A stretch of 43,218 nucleotides of DNA, from NCBI GenBank assembly GCA_964509885.1, contig CAZDZL010000032.1, positions 1-43,218 on the forward strand. Direction: 5' to 3'. This DNA comes from Palsa-1447 sp964509885 (GTDB lineage: Bacteria; Verrucomicrobiota; Verrucomicrobiia; Opitutales; Opitutaceae). Under the pieces are notes generated by a model that saw only the letters and a program-made list of their open reading frames with translations, did no database searches and had not been told where the DNA came from. Of the stretch, positions 1 through 7,729 are shown in pieces (position 1 is the first letter of the stretch; the number at the start of each line of letters is the position of its first letter). A program made the position numbers and the translations under genes.

Positions 1-44
1 CAAAGCCCTCCTCGGCATTCCTCCTTCCGTCGGTCCAGGCCGGG

Positions 45-428
45 GTGCGCGTGCTGGTTGCGGAGGACGAGATTGTGCTCCGCCGGCTGCTGCAGGAGAT
101 CCTGTCCTCCAGGTTCGGATGCAGGGTCGAGGTTTCGGCAAACGGCCTCGAGGCGCTCGAGGCATTGAAACACGGGCAATTCGACCTGGTTTTGGCGGAC
201 ATCCGCATGCCTGTCATGAGCGGCACGGAGCTCTACCTTCGCCTGCGCGAGCTCAACCCCGAGCTCTCAAAGAAATTCGTTTTCGTCACGGGCCATCCCG
301 GAGAGAAGGACCTCACGGTCGAGATCGCGAAGTGGAACGTTCCCGTGATAGCAAAGCCTTTCACTCTGGCCCGCCTCGCCGAGGTTTGCGGGCCCCTGCT
401 TCGGGACTCGGTTCGCAGCTTTGCCTAG
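45..428 (+). CDS. Response regulator receiver (CheY-like) domain protein
   Basis: This is a single receiver domain that accepts a phosphoryl group from a histidine kinase. The visible signature is complete: acidic pair Asp8/Glu9, phospho-acceptor Asp52 within LVLADIRMP, Thr82 and Lys104-Pro105 (AKPF). No output domain follows, since the protein ends about 15 residues after the last helix. The GTG start is only the first convenient one: the frame stays open to base 3 of the window, so this may be the C-terminal receiver of a larger hybrid kinase that begins before the window. It converges on the exoprotein gene, with about 40 bp between the two stops. The receiver assignment is firm; whether it is free-standing is not. 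Confidence 0.85.
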   Translation: MRVLVAEDEIVLRRLLQEILSSRFGCRVEVSANGLEALEALKHGQFDLVLADIRMPVMSGTELYLRLRELNPELSKKFVFVTGHPGEKDLTVEIAKWNVPVIAKPFTLARLAEVCGPLLRDSVRSFA

Positions 429-470
429 AAATCCGCCCGAATCGTTAGCCGCGGACAATCGGCGCACGAC

Positions 471-3400
471 TCACGGAACCTCGTAAATCTCCTCGAGCCC
501 CAGTCCCGTCGTGCCGTTTAGGCCGCTCATCTCCGCCGTGTACTCCCCGGGCGGCAGAGTCACGATCATTGCCGCGTCGGCCGATCCGGCGAGAAGCTTG
601 AATGCCCCGACCTGGGCGGAGGTCGCGGCGAGCGCAGGGCTGTCGCCCCAGCCTCCGTTTGACTGGAGAACATCGTTGTTGGAATCATAGAGGACAAGTT
701 GCGGCGTCGCGATCGGCGAGCTGATCCCGAACGGGGCGAGTGACGGCCCCACCCCGCGGATCAGCACGGTCATCGGCGTGTTCCCGGATATCGCGAAACC
801 CGCGATAAGTATGTTTCCGCCCGTTCCCACCGCGGCCCTGGCCGAGATGTTGATCATCCGCGACGTGGGCGCCCCGGAGTCCGCATCGTAGAGCTCCGCA
901 AGTCCGACCCCGCTTGAGCCACCGGACCCCGCGAGCTGGACCGTATAGGGGCCCGCGGTGAGTGGCGTCAGGATTGCCGCATCCGCGGAGTTTGCTGCAA
1001 GGGGAAAGGCCCCCACTTGTGTGAACGCCTGCGAAAGGGTGGATCCGCCGCCCCACGCAAGGTTGGAGGCTGCAAGGGTTGCGCCGTTGTAGAGTGACAG
1101 GACCGGTTGGGCCAGGGCGTTTGAGACACCGAACTGGCTCAGTGTGGGACCGATGCCGCGCATGAGGACCTGCTTTGAGCCCGTGCCGCCGATCACGAAG
1201 CCGGCGATCAGGATGTCGGTCTGGCCCGTGATCGACGACCTCGCCGAGAGGTTGACGATATGGCTGGTATCAGCGGCGTCCGACGCGACGACGACCCCCC
1301 CGGAGCCCGTCAGGATGAAGGAATTCGTGCCGAAGGCCACCCCGTCAAGACGCTGGCCCGTCCCCGAGCTCTCGACGGCCCAGGTGAACCCGCCGTCCGC
1401 GGAGGCGATCACCGTCCCCGAGAAGCCGACGGCGACCAGCTCGCCGTCGCCGACGCCGACGTGGACGAGGAGGTTTGTCGTGGGGGAATCCTGCGGAAAC
1501 CAGCTCGTGCCGTCCGGCGAGATGAAGATGTCCCCGTTCTCCCCCACGGCGACAAACCCATGCGGGCCGTAGGCCACGCCGTAGAGGTTGGCGGAGGAGC
1601 CCAGCTGCCCCGCCGTCCACTTCGTCCCGTCGGTCGATGTGGCCACGGTCCCGCCAAGGCCGACCGCCACAAAACGGCCATTGCCGAAGGCGACGGCGTT
1701 CAGGTTTTGGGTGACGCCGCTGGTCGTGGCCGCCCACGCGGAGGCGGTGAGATCCGAAAGGAGGGCAGCGCCGCCGTAGCCGACGGCCACCAGCGAGCCG
1801 TTGCCCGCCGCGATGCCCGTCAGGATTGCCGTCGATCCGGAGGCGTGAAGCGTGCCGTTATGGGTGGCGCTCGAGATGGTGACTATTGCCCCGCCGTTGC
1901 CTGCGGCGACCAGCATGTTCTTGCCCGGAATATTTATGATGCTGTTGAGTTCCCCCCATGTCTGCCCGGGAGGGCCGTTGCTTGCGGACGGCGTCCATCC
2001 GGCGCCGTCCGCGGAGGAGTACACCGTTCCATCCATGCCCACGGCCACGAACTGGCTCCCGTCGTAGGCGACGGCGACATATGGCGACCCGCCCGGCAGC
2101 GGCGAGGAGGAAGTCCAGTTCGCGAAAGAGAACGTCGGATCGTGGGCGAACGTGACGCTCAGGGATGCCGAGCTTACCGTTGTTCCCGCGCCGTTGGAGA
2201 CAGCGACCGAGTAGATGCCTGCGTCCGAGAGCTGGACCGGCTCCGTGGTGAACGTCGTCGATGTCGCACCGGCTACGGGGACGCCGTTCACACTCCACTG
2301 GTAGGTTGGCGTTGTCACGCTGCTGGCCCCGACGCTGAACGTGACGGGCGTCCCTGCACCCGCGGACTGTGCGGCGGGCGGGGTGCCGATCGTGGGCGCA
2401 CCGCTGGCAACGCCCTTACGGATCGAGCTGTTGTTCGTGTCTGCGACGTAGAGGTTTCCAAGGAAGTCGACTGCTAGTCCACACGGGTCGCTGAAACGCG
2501 CTGAGGATCCCGTTGCATCGGCCGTCCCAAAATTGTAGGCACTGCCGGCCAGAGTTACGACGGTGCCCGAGGGTGATATCTCCCGGATCACACTGCTGTT
2601 CCGGTCGGCCACAAATATGTCTCCACTCCCATCAACAGCGATGCCAGTGGGGGAATTGAAACGAGCCGTACCCACGCCGCCATCGACTTCGCCGATATAA
2701 TAGGCCTGTCCCGCGACTGTCGTCACGACGCCCGCCTGCGTTACCTTTCTGATCGTGTCGTCACCCTTGTCTGCAACATAGATATTGCCCTTGGTATCCA
2801 CGGCGACGCCCGCCGGGAGCGAGAACTGCGCGCCGCTTCCCGTGCCGTCAATATCTCCATTCGCGCCCGGCTGGCCCGCAAGTGTTGTCACGGTTCGGTC
2901 AGGGGCAATCTTGCGGATCATATTGTTATCTGACACGTAAAGGTTTCCCTGGGCGTCGATTGTGATCCCATAGAGGCTCGTGAAACGGGCATTCGTGCCC
3001 ACCCCGTCCGCAGTCCCCTGTGCGCCTATATATCCCGCGAAGGTCGAGACGGCTCCGTTCGGGGCGATGACCCGGATCGCGTCGTTGTCCGAATCGGCCA
3101 CATAGACATTTCCCGCTGAATCCACCGCCGTGCCGGTGGGATAGTTGAATCGGACCGCCGCGCCCGTTCCGTCAATGCCTCCCTGGAGCCCCGCAGTCCC
3201 GGCCAGTGTGGTCACTGTGCCCGCCGGCGTAATCTTTCTGATGGTTTCATTGGAGGTATCCGCGACGTACACGTTTCCTGCGGCGTCGGTCGCGAGTCCA
3301 TTCGGGAGATAAAATCGGGCTGCGGTCCCTACTCCGTCCGTGGTCCCGGAGTATCCATTGGAGCTCCCCGCGAGCGTCGTGATCGTGAGGCTCTGCGCCC

Positions 3401-3479
3401 AGCACTGTGGGTGCCCCGACAGGAAAGCGGCGCACGCGAGGGGCAGCCAACGAAAGGTTGATCGGAACGTTAGGTTCAT
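471..3479 (-). CDS. Secreted multi-domain protein: NHL propeller, Ig-like domain, second propeller, C-terminal tandem module
   Basis: This is a 1002-residue exported protein of unknown function. A signal peptide covers about residues 1-29 (cleavage near CWAQ). Residues 44-357 hold six NHL-type blades of about 52 residues, each with a variant of GNVYVAD followed by an IRK/IRx turn and a TLAG motif, predicting one six-bladed propeller. Residues 362-445 form an Ig-like domain (YQWSVNG, LSDAGIYSVAVSN). Residues 453-735 carry repeats of the type FVAVG..GT, a second propeller resembling YCF48/BNR repeats. Residues 740-874 and 875-1002 are two copies of a module containing SAR, ILIAGF, IRGVGPSL, ADAA and GLGLEEIY-like blocks; from memory this module is common at the C-terminus of Verrucomicrobiota and Planctomycetota exoproteins. 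The role is probably extracellular binding or structural. No catalytic motif was seen, and there is no Shine-Dalgarno before the ATG. Confidence 0.9.
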   Translation of the reverse strand: MNLTFRSTFRWLPLACAAFLSGHPQCWAQSLTITTLAGSSNGYSGTTDGVGTAARFYLPNGLATDAAGNVYVADTSNETIRKITPAGTVTTLAGTAGLQGGIDGTGAAVRFNYPTGTAVDSAGNVYVADSDNDAIRVIAPNGAVSTFAGYIGAQGTADGVGTNARFTSLYGITIDAQGNLYVSDNNMIRKIAPDRTVTTLAGQPGANGDIDGTGSGAQFSLPAGVAVDTKGNIYVADKGDDTIRKVTQAGVVTTVAGQAYYIGEVDGGVGTARFNSPTGIAVDGSGDIFVADRNSSVIREISPSGTVVTLAGSAYNFGTADATGSSARFSDPCGLAVDFLGNLYVADTNNSSIRKGVASGAPTIGTPPAAQSAGAGTPVTFSVGASSVTTPTYQWSVNGVPVAGATSTTFTTEPVQLSDAGIYSVAVSNGAGTTVSSASLSVTFAHDPTFSFANWTSSSPLPGGSPYVAVAYDGSQFVAVGMDGTVYSSADGAGWTPSASNGPPGQTWGELNSIINIPGKNMLVAAGNGGAIVTISSATHNGTLHASGSTAILTGIAAGNGSLVAVGYGGAALLSDLTASAWAATTSGVTQNLNAVAFGNGRFVAVGLGGTVATSTDGTKWTAGQLGSSANLYGVAYGPHGFVAVGENGDIFISPDGTSWFPQDSPTTNLLVHVGVGDGELVAVGFSGTVIASADGGFTWAVESSGTGQRLDGVAFGTNSFILTGSGGVVVASDAADTSHIVNLSARSSITGQTDILIAGFVIGGTGSKQVLMRGIGPTLSQFGVSNALAQPVLSLYNGATLAASNLAWGGGSTLSQAFTQVGAFPLAANSADAAILTPLTAGPYTVQLAGSGGSSGVGLAELYDADSGAPTSRMINISARAAVGTGGNILIAGFAISGNTPMTVLIRGVGPSLAPFGISSPIATPQLVLYDSNNDVLQSNGGWGDSPALAATSAQVGAFKLLAGSADAAMIVTLPPGEYTAEMSGLNGTTGLGLEEIYEVP

Positions 3480-3633
3480 GGTGTGTAGGGATTGGGATCA
3501 TTTCCCTGGTGGGAAACCCGGGCAGCACTCGCCGCCCGAACAACATGACAACCCACAATTGAAAATCCGCTAGCGGCCCCATCGTGGGCCCGTTCCGCCA
3601 CATGGCGCGCTTCAGCCAGCGCGCGACAAAACC

Positions 3634-4137
3634 CTAGTCGGACAGCCGGCTCATGTCCGAGGATGCGAGGAGCAGCCGCACCGCAGCCTCAAGGCCGGCC
3701 CCGTCCTCCCGGTCAAACCGGGAGAGATTGGGACTGTCGAGGTCCAGGACACCCAGGAGGCGTCCCTCTTGGACCAGGGGCACGACAATCTCGGACCGGG
3801 ACGCGGCGTCACAGGCGATGTGCCCGGGGAACTGCTCCACATCCTCGACGATGACCGTCTCGCGCCGCTCGGCCGCCGTGCCGCATACGCCGCGGCCCAC
3901 GGCAATCCGGATGCAGGCGACCTTTCCCTGGAACGGCCCGAGAACGAGTTCGCCTCCCTGAAGGAAATAGAATCCCGCCCAGTTGAGGCCCGGAAGCGCG
4001 TGATAGAGGGCCGCGGCCATGTTGGCCGCATTGGCCATCCCGCTTCGCTCCCCGGCGAACAAGCCGGCCAGCTGCGTTCCGAGCTCACTGTAGGCGTCGA
4101 CTTTCGCGAGTCCGGCGGTGGATTTTACGACGTGCAC
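3634..4137 (-). CDS. msrC: Free methionine-(R)-sulfoxide reductase (GAF domain, fRMsr/MsrC type)
   Basis: The enzyme reduces free methionine-(R)-sulfoxide in the cytoplasm and so repairs oxidised methionine. The whole 167-residue protein is one GAF domain of the fRMsr subfamily: NWAGFYFL at 52-59, LVLGPFQGK at 64-72, and the three family cysteines at 75 (VACIRI), 85 (GVCGTA) and 109 (HIACD), followed by SEIVVP. Those three cysteines in this spacing separate it from sensory GAF domains, which lack them. It starts 24 bp after the stop of the M50-like membrane protease on the same strand, so the two are probably co-transcribed. The family assignment is confident; the gene symbol follows the E. 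coli orthologue (YebR/MsrC). Confidence 0.88.
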   Translation of the reverse strand: MHVVKSTAGLAKVDAYSELGTQLAGLFAGERSGMANAANMAAALYHALPGLNWAGFYFLQGGELVLGPFQGKVACIRIAVGRGVCGTAAERRETVIVEDVEQFPGHIACDAASRSEIVVPLVQEGRLLGVLDLDSPNLSRFDREDGAGLEAAVRLLLASSDMSRLSD

Positions 4138-4161
4138 AGGTGGGATGGAATGGGTTTGGAA

Positions 4162-4995
4162 CTAGGCCGCCAGGCACCGGGCCAGGAACCGGTCGAAGAT
4201 CCGGTCGATCCGGAGGTTGAACACGGCATAGACCACCAAGAGGGCAACAATGCAGGCATCCGCAAGGTGATTGTAGGTGTAGATGATCTGGTGCTGGGTC
4301 CACTGGTAGTCGTCCCTCAGGATGTTCATGTCGCCGCCGCCGTCATCCTCGCCGTTGATCATCGAGCCGTAGGGAATCCCCTCGAGGCCGCGCTTCACCA
4401 GCCTCCAGAAAGCGAAGCTCTGGTAGAAGACGCCGGACCCGATGAAAAGGAAGACGTAGCGGCAGCCCCCCCACCTGAACTTTTCCGGGAACTCGAAGTA
4501 GAAGAGCGCCATCATGGCCGCCGAGAGGTAGAATTCGCCGCCCACGCCCGCGAAGATCATCCACATGTGGCCCCGGTCGTCGCCCAGTCTCCAGGTCATG
4601 AGGGTCTGCGCCGCGAGGAGGATCGCGGCGAGGAGCATCGGCCAGGCCTTCCTCTCCCGCCAGCCCGCGACCGCGAGGATGCCGAGGAGGACCGGAACGC
4701 CCACGTACACCAGGGCCGACCTGTCCTGCTCGATGTTGCTCCAGCCAAAGGGAAGCGGGAGCGCACGCCGGCCCATCATCCAGGCCACGCTGGAGTGCCC
4801 GAATTCATGCACCCACGTGTGGAATCCCTCGAGGAGGAACCCCAGGGGGCTCATCTGGAACAGGATCGCCAGCCCGGCGACCACGGGCGGTGCGACCGCC
4901 TTGACCCACGGGCTGTCGAACGAGGTCGGGTCAAAGGGACTCGGCTCGGGCGATTCCAGAAGCGCGACCGCGTCGTCTTGCGAGGGGTTCGTCAT
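4162..4995 (-). CDS. M50-like multi-pass membrane zinc metalloprotease
   Basis: This 277-residue integral membrane protein has the zinc-protease motif HEFGH at residues 63-67, placed at a hydrophobic segment as in site-2 proteases. Several further hydrophobic stretches follow (about 105-125, 140-165, 185-205 and 245-260). I do not see the second canonical M50 aspartate motif (LDG or NPDG); the nearest candidates are acidic stretches in the GEDDGGGDMN region, so catalytic competence is uncertain. The N-terminal 30 residues are polar, with no signal peptide. The ATG has no obvious Shine-Dalgarno. The fRMsr gene follows after 24 bp on the same strand. Substrates are unknown. It could be a protease that cuts membrane-bound regulators, or a relative that keeps only the fold. 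Confidence 0.65.
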   Translation of the reverse strand: MTNPSQDDAVALLESPEPSPFDPTSFDSPWVKAVAPPVVAGLAILFQMSPLGFLLEGFHTWVHEFGHSSVAWMMGRRALPLPFGWSNIEQDRSALVYVGVPVLLGILAVAGWRERKAWPMLLAAILLAAQTLMTWRLGDDRGHMWMIFAGVGGEFYLSAAMMALFYFEFPEKFRWGGCRYVFLFIGSGVFYQSFAFWRLVKRGLEGIPYGSMINGEDDGGGDMNILRDDYQWTQHQIIYTYNHLADACIVALLVVYAVFNLRIDRIFDRFLARCLAA

Positions 4996-5055
4996 TGTGG
5001 CGTCGACGGCTTTCTCGCGGCCCCGGGTCGCCCGCTCAACCTAAAACGCCGGGAA

Positions 5056-5072
5056 CGCGGCGAACCGCCGCG
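5056..5072 (-). terminator. Candidate terminator hairpin after the coiled-coil membrane protein gene
   Basis: A 7-bp perfect stem (CGCGGCG with CGCCGCG) has a 3-nt loop and is followed on the minus strand by a weakly T-rich run ending GTTTTAG. It lies between the minus-strand genes at 5142-5933 and 4162-4995 and would separate their transcripts. A second, shorter stem sits at 5127-5140. The U-tract is poor, so confidence is modest. Confidence 0.4.
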
Positions 5073-5141
5073 GTCAAGGCGCCTCAGGACGCAGGGGAAC
5101 GAGTTTGAGTCGCGCCGTCCCGCAAGGGGGCGCAAGCCCCG

Positions 5142-5933
5142 TCACTTCACGTCGACGTCCACCGGGTCGCAGCCATCGCTCGCGATCGCGACCTGGTTGC
5201 CGGCCAAGAGCTTGTCGACGTTCAGGGTGGCGCCGGCTCCGATCACGTTGGACTGCCTGCGCGTTCCCCCGGGACCGTTGATCGTGATGTTAACGGTGAT
5301 CGGCTGCTGGGAGAGGTTGGTGACATGCAGCGTGAAGCCCTCGCCCCAGTGCGCCTTTTCCAGGGACGTCGTCACCGGCATGTGCCGAACCTTGAGGAGC
5401 ATCGGCTGAAGCTGCGTGAGGTCGCTCTCCGCTTTCTGGAGGCGGGCCTGCAGGTCCATCGACTGGATCTTAGCCTGATCGAGCTGTGACAGAAGCTGGA
5501 CCGATCCGGCGGTGGCCTGGTTGACCTGCGCCTGCAAGTCGGCCACCTGCGCCTTGGCCTTGTCGAGCTCGGCCTGCTGTTCCACGGCCTGTGCCTTGGC
5601 CTTGTCCAGCTTGTCCTGAAGCTGCTTTGCCGCATCCTTGGACAGGTCGAGCTGCGCCTGCAGGTCGTCCTCCTTGGCCTTGGCCGCGGTCAGCTGGACC
5701 TGCAGGTCTGCTGCTGTGCTCTTGGCCTTGTCGAGCTCGGCCTGCGCCTGGGAGCCGTCGGACTTGGCCTGCGCGAGCTGCTTCTGAGAGTCGGCAAGCT
5801 TGGCATCAACGCCGCGGATTTTCACACAGAGAACCAGCGCGACAATGGCAAGGACGACGCAAGTCGCGATGAGTCCGAGGAATAGCGCGGGACTCTTCGT
5901 CTTTTCGTGGCCGGTGGATTTTGCGTCGCTCAT
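5142..5933 (-). CDS. Membrane-anchored coiled-coil protein of unknown function
   Basis: I do not recognise a named family. The 263 residues are organised as a short basic cytoplasmic N-terminus, one transmembrane helix at about 17-38 (ALFLGLIATCVVLAIVA), a long coiled coil at about 41-185, and a compact beta-rich C-terminal domain at about 186-263 containing HVTNLSQQPITVNITINGP. The coiled coil is built from near-repeats of the kind AELDKAKAQVADLQAQ. The C-terminal part resembles the small fibronectin/MSP-like domains that bind a partner, but that is inference. The topology places the coiled coil and C-terminal domain in the periplasm. The start is supported by a good Shine-Dalgarno (GGGGGA, about 9 nt before the ATG), one of the better ones in the window. 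It lies just downstream of the efflux operon but is separated from it by a hairpin. Confidence 0.75.
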   Translation of the reverse strand: MSDAKSTGHEKTKSPALFLGLIATCVVLAIVALVLCVKIRGVDAKLADSQKQLAQAKSDGSQAQAELDKAKSTAADLQVQLTAAKAKEDDLQAQLDLSKDAAKQLQDKLDKAKAQAVEQQAELDKAKAQVADLQAQVNQATAGSVQLLSQLDQAKIQSMDLQARLQKAESDLTQLQPMLLKVRHMPVTTSLEKAHWGEGFTLHVTNLSQQPITVNITINGPGGTRRQSNVIGAGATLNVDKLLAGNQVAIASDGCDPVDVDVK

Positions 5934-6030
5934 GGTGGAATTCCCCCATTGACCGCAAAATCCGGAAAGGGGTGCCGCCCGGGAGCCACTATCCGGTCAG
6001 GCCGCCTAAGGTATATACCCCCCTCACCCG

Positions 6031-6065
6031 CGGGTCGGGGGCCCAGACGTCAGGGCCCCGACCCG
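6031..6065 (-). terminator. Strong GC hairpin over the stop codon of the efflux operon
   Basis: The arms at 6031-6044 and 6053-6065 pair as CGGGTCGGGGCCC with GGGCCCCGACCCG, with one bulged G. The loop contains the end of the outer-membrane channel gene, including its TGA (complement of 6050-6052). There is no T-run after it on the minus strand. It may therefore protect the 3' end of the message or act in a factor-assisted way rather than be a classical intrinsic terminator. Confidence 0.5.
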
Positions 6066-7729
6066 GGCGACATATCCTCCTCGTTCTGCTTGAGGATGTC
6101 CTCGGGGCTCCTCACCGATTCCGGGAGCGCGGGAGGGTTAGCCACGCCCGGGCCCGAATTTTCGGGCGGAGGGACAGCGGCCCCGCCAGAATCCGGCGGG
6201 TGCAGTGCCGTCCTCTCGGTCTCGCGCCACTGGGAACGGTCCCACCCTCCCCCGAGATTGCCCACGAGGGCGATGGTCGAGGTGATCTGGCGAAGCTGGA
6301 CCTGAAGCTCGGCCAGCCGGTTGGCGAGGAATGTGTTCTGTGCCGTGATGACGTTGACGTAGCTGTCCACGCCGTTCTGGTAGCGAATAACCGAGAGCTG
6401 CACCGCGTGCTGGGCCGCCACGGCGGCCCTGTGCTGCTGGCTGACTTCCTTCGAGAGGATCCTCAGGCTAGCGAGGTTGTCCTCCACCGACTGGAAGGCG
6501 GCCAGCACGGTCTGGCGGTAGTTGGCGACCGTGGCGTCATATTGCGCACGGGCCTGCGCGTTCTCGGACCGGCGAAGGCCGCCGTCGAAGAGGGGCTGCA
6601 CGAGGGTGGGCCCGATGGACCAGAACCGGTTGGGCCAGTCGAGGAGCTTGGAGAGGCTGGTCGACTCAAAGCCCGCATCGGCGCTGATCGTCAGGTTCGG
6701 GAAATACGCCGCCCGGGCGATGCCAATGCCCGCATTTGCGGCGGCGACCTGCCTCTCCGCCGCGGCCACGTCCGGCCGGCGCTCGAGCAGGTCCGCCGGG
6801 AGGACCACCGGGATCTCCGGCAGCGACGGGCTGAACTTCTGGTAGGGGATGGAAAACTTCGCGGGGGCCACGCCGATCAGGACGGCGATGGCGTGCTCGA
6901 GCTGCGCCCGGGCGATGCCGAGGTCGGTTGCGCTGGCCTCCGCGCTGGCCAGCTGCGTGTCGGCCTCCGCCATGTCCTCCTCCGAGGCGAGCCCGTTGTT
7001 GTAGAGCGTGCGCACGAGATGGAAGCTGGCCTCGTAGTCGGCGAGCGTCGTGTCGAGGATCCGCCTCTGCTCGTCGGCGGCCCTGAGCGCATAGTAGTCC
7101 TGGGCCAGCGCGCTTCGCGTGCTCAGGATCGCCGCCTCCACGTTTGCGGCGCTCGCCTGCGCGGCATACCGGCTCTGGGCCACCGTGTTTCGTACGCTTC
7201 CCCAGAGGTCAAGCTCGTAGGACGCCTCGAGAGGCAGGGTGTATTCCGTCCTCGGACCCGTGCCGTTTCCGCCCCCGGACGTGGTCGTCGTGCCGGTGGA
7301 TCCCACGGCGCCGGTCGAGGTACCCCCGTTTCCCGAGGAGCCCGACGCGCTGGAGCGGGAGCGGATGACCGAGGGCGCCGCGCTCACGGCGGGCATGAGG
7401 CTGGCCTGCGCCTCGCCGACCAGGGCCCGGGCGGCGCGGTAGTTGGCCTCGGCGGCGATCACCGTCTGGTTGGAGATGGCCACGCGCTCCTCAAGGGAGT
7501 TCAGCTGGCTGTCGTGGTAGAGCTCCCACCAGTTGCCCCGGAGCACGGTGTCGTTCGGCTCGGCAAGCTTCCAGCCCTGGGCGCCTCCCGAGGTGCTCGG
7601 CACCGCCTCCTTGAAGCCGCCCGAGGCGTCGGTCTTCGGCGCCTCGTAGTGGGGCGCAAGGTTGCAGCCCGCCAGAGCGATGCCGGCGGCGCAGGTGACG
7701 AGGGTGCGAGCTCTTAAGCGGGTTCTCAT
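6050..7729 (-). CDS. Outer-membrane efflux channel lipoprotein (NodT/OprM family)
   Basis: This is the trimeric outer-membrane duct of an RND efflux complex, homologous to OprM and TolC-like factors. The lipoprotein signal is clear: basic start, hydrophobic stretch, then LAGC with the lipidated cysteine at residue 22. Two OEP repeats fill the rest, each with long helices and short strands (for example ERRPDVAAAERQVAAANAGIGIARA in the second half, the usual family hallmark). The length, 559 residues, is somewhat above typical because of a Ser/Gly/Thr-rich insertion near residues 120-155 and a Pro-rich C-terminal tail. Its ATG overlaps the stop of the upstream MdtC-like gene by 4 bp, which implies translational coupling. 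It is the last gene of the four-gene operon. Confidence 0.93.
   Translation of the reverse strand: MRTRLRARTLVTCAAGIALAGCNLAPHYEAPKTDASGGFKEAVPSTSGGAQGWKLAEPNDTVLRGNWWELYHDSQLNSLEERVAISNQTVIAAEANYRAARALVGEAQASLMPAVSAAPSVIRSRSSASGSSGNGGTSTGAVGSTGTTTTSGGGNGTGPRTEYTLPLEASYELDLWGSVRNTVAQSRYAAQASAANVEAAILSTRSALAQDYYALRAADEQRRILDTTLADYEASFHLVRTLYNNGLASEEDMAEADTQLASAEASATDLGIARAQLEHAIAVLIGVAPAKFSIPYQKFSPSLPEIPVVLPADLLERRPDVAAAERQVAAANAGIGIARAAYFPNLTISADAGFESTSLSKLLDWPNRFWSIGPTLVQPLFDGGLRRSENAQARAQYDATVANYRQTVLAAFQSVEDNLASLRILSKEVSQQHRAAVAAQHAVQLSVIRYQNGVDSYVNVITAQNTFLANRLAELQVQLRQITSTIALVGNLGGGWDRSQWRETERTALHPPDSGGAAVPPPENSGPGVANPPALPESVRSPEDILKQNEEDMSPGSGP

Noticed and set aside
2400..3400. Regularly spaced repeated DNA in the exoprotein gene, considered as a CRISPR array or tandem repeat element.
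   Set aside because: The repeats of roughly 155 bases are in frame, diverged, and translate as NHL propeller blades; there are no short identical repeats with unique spacers.
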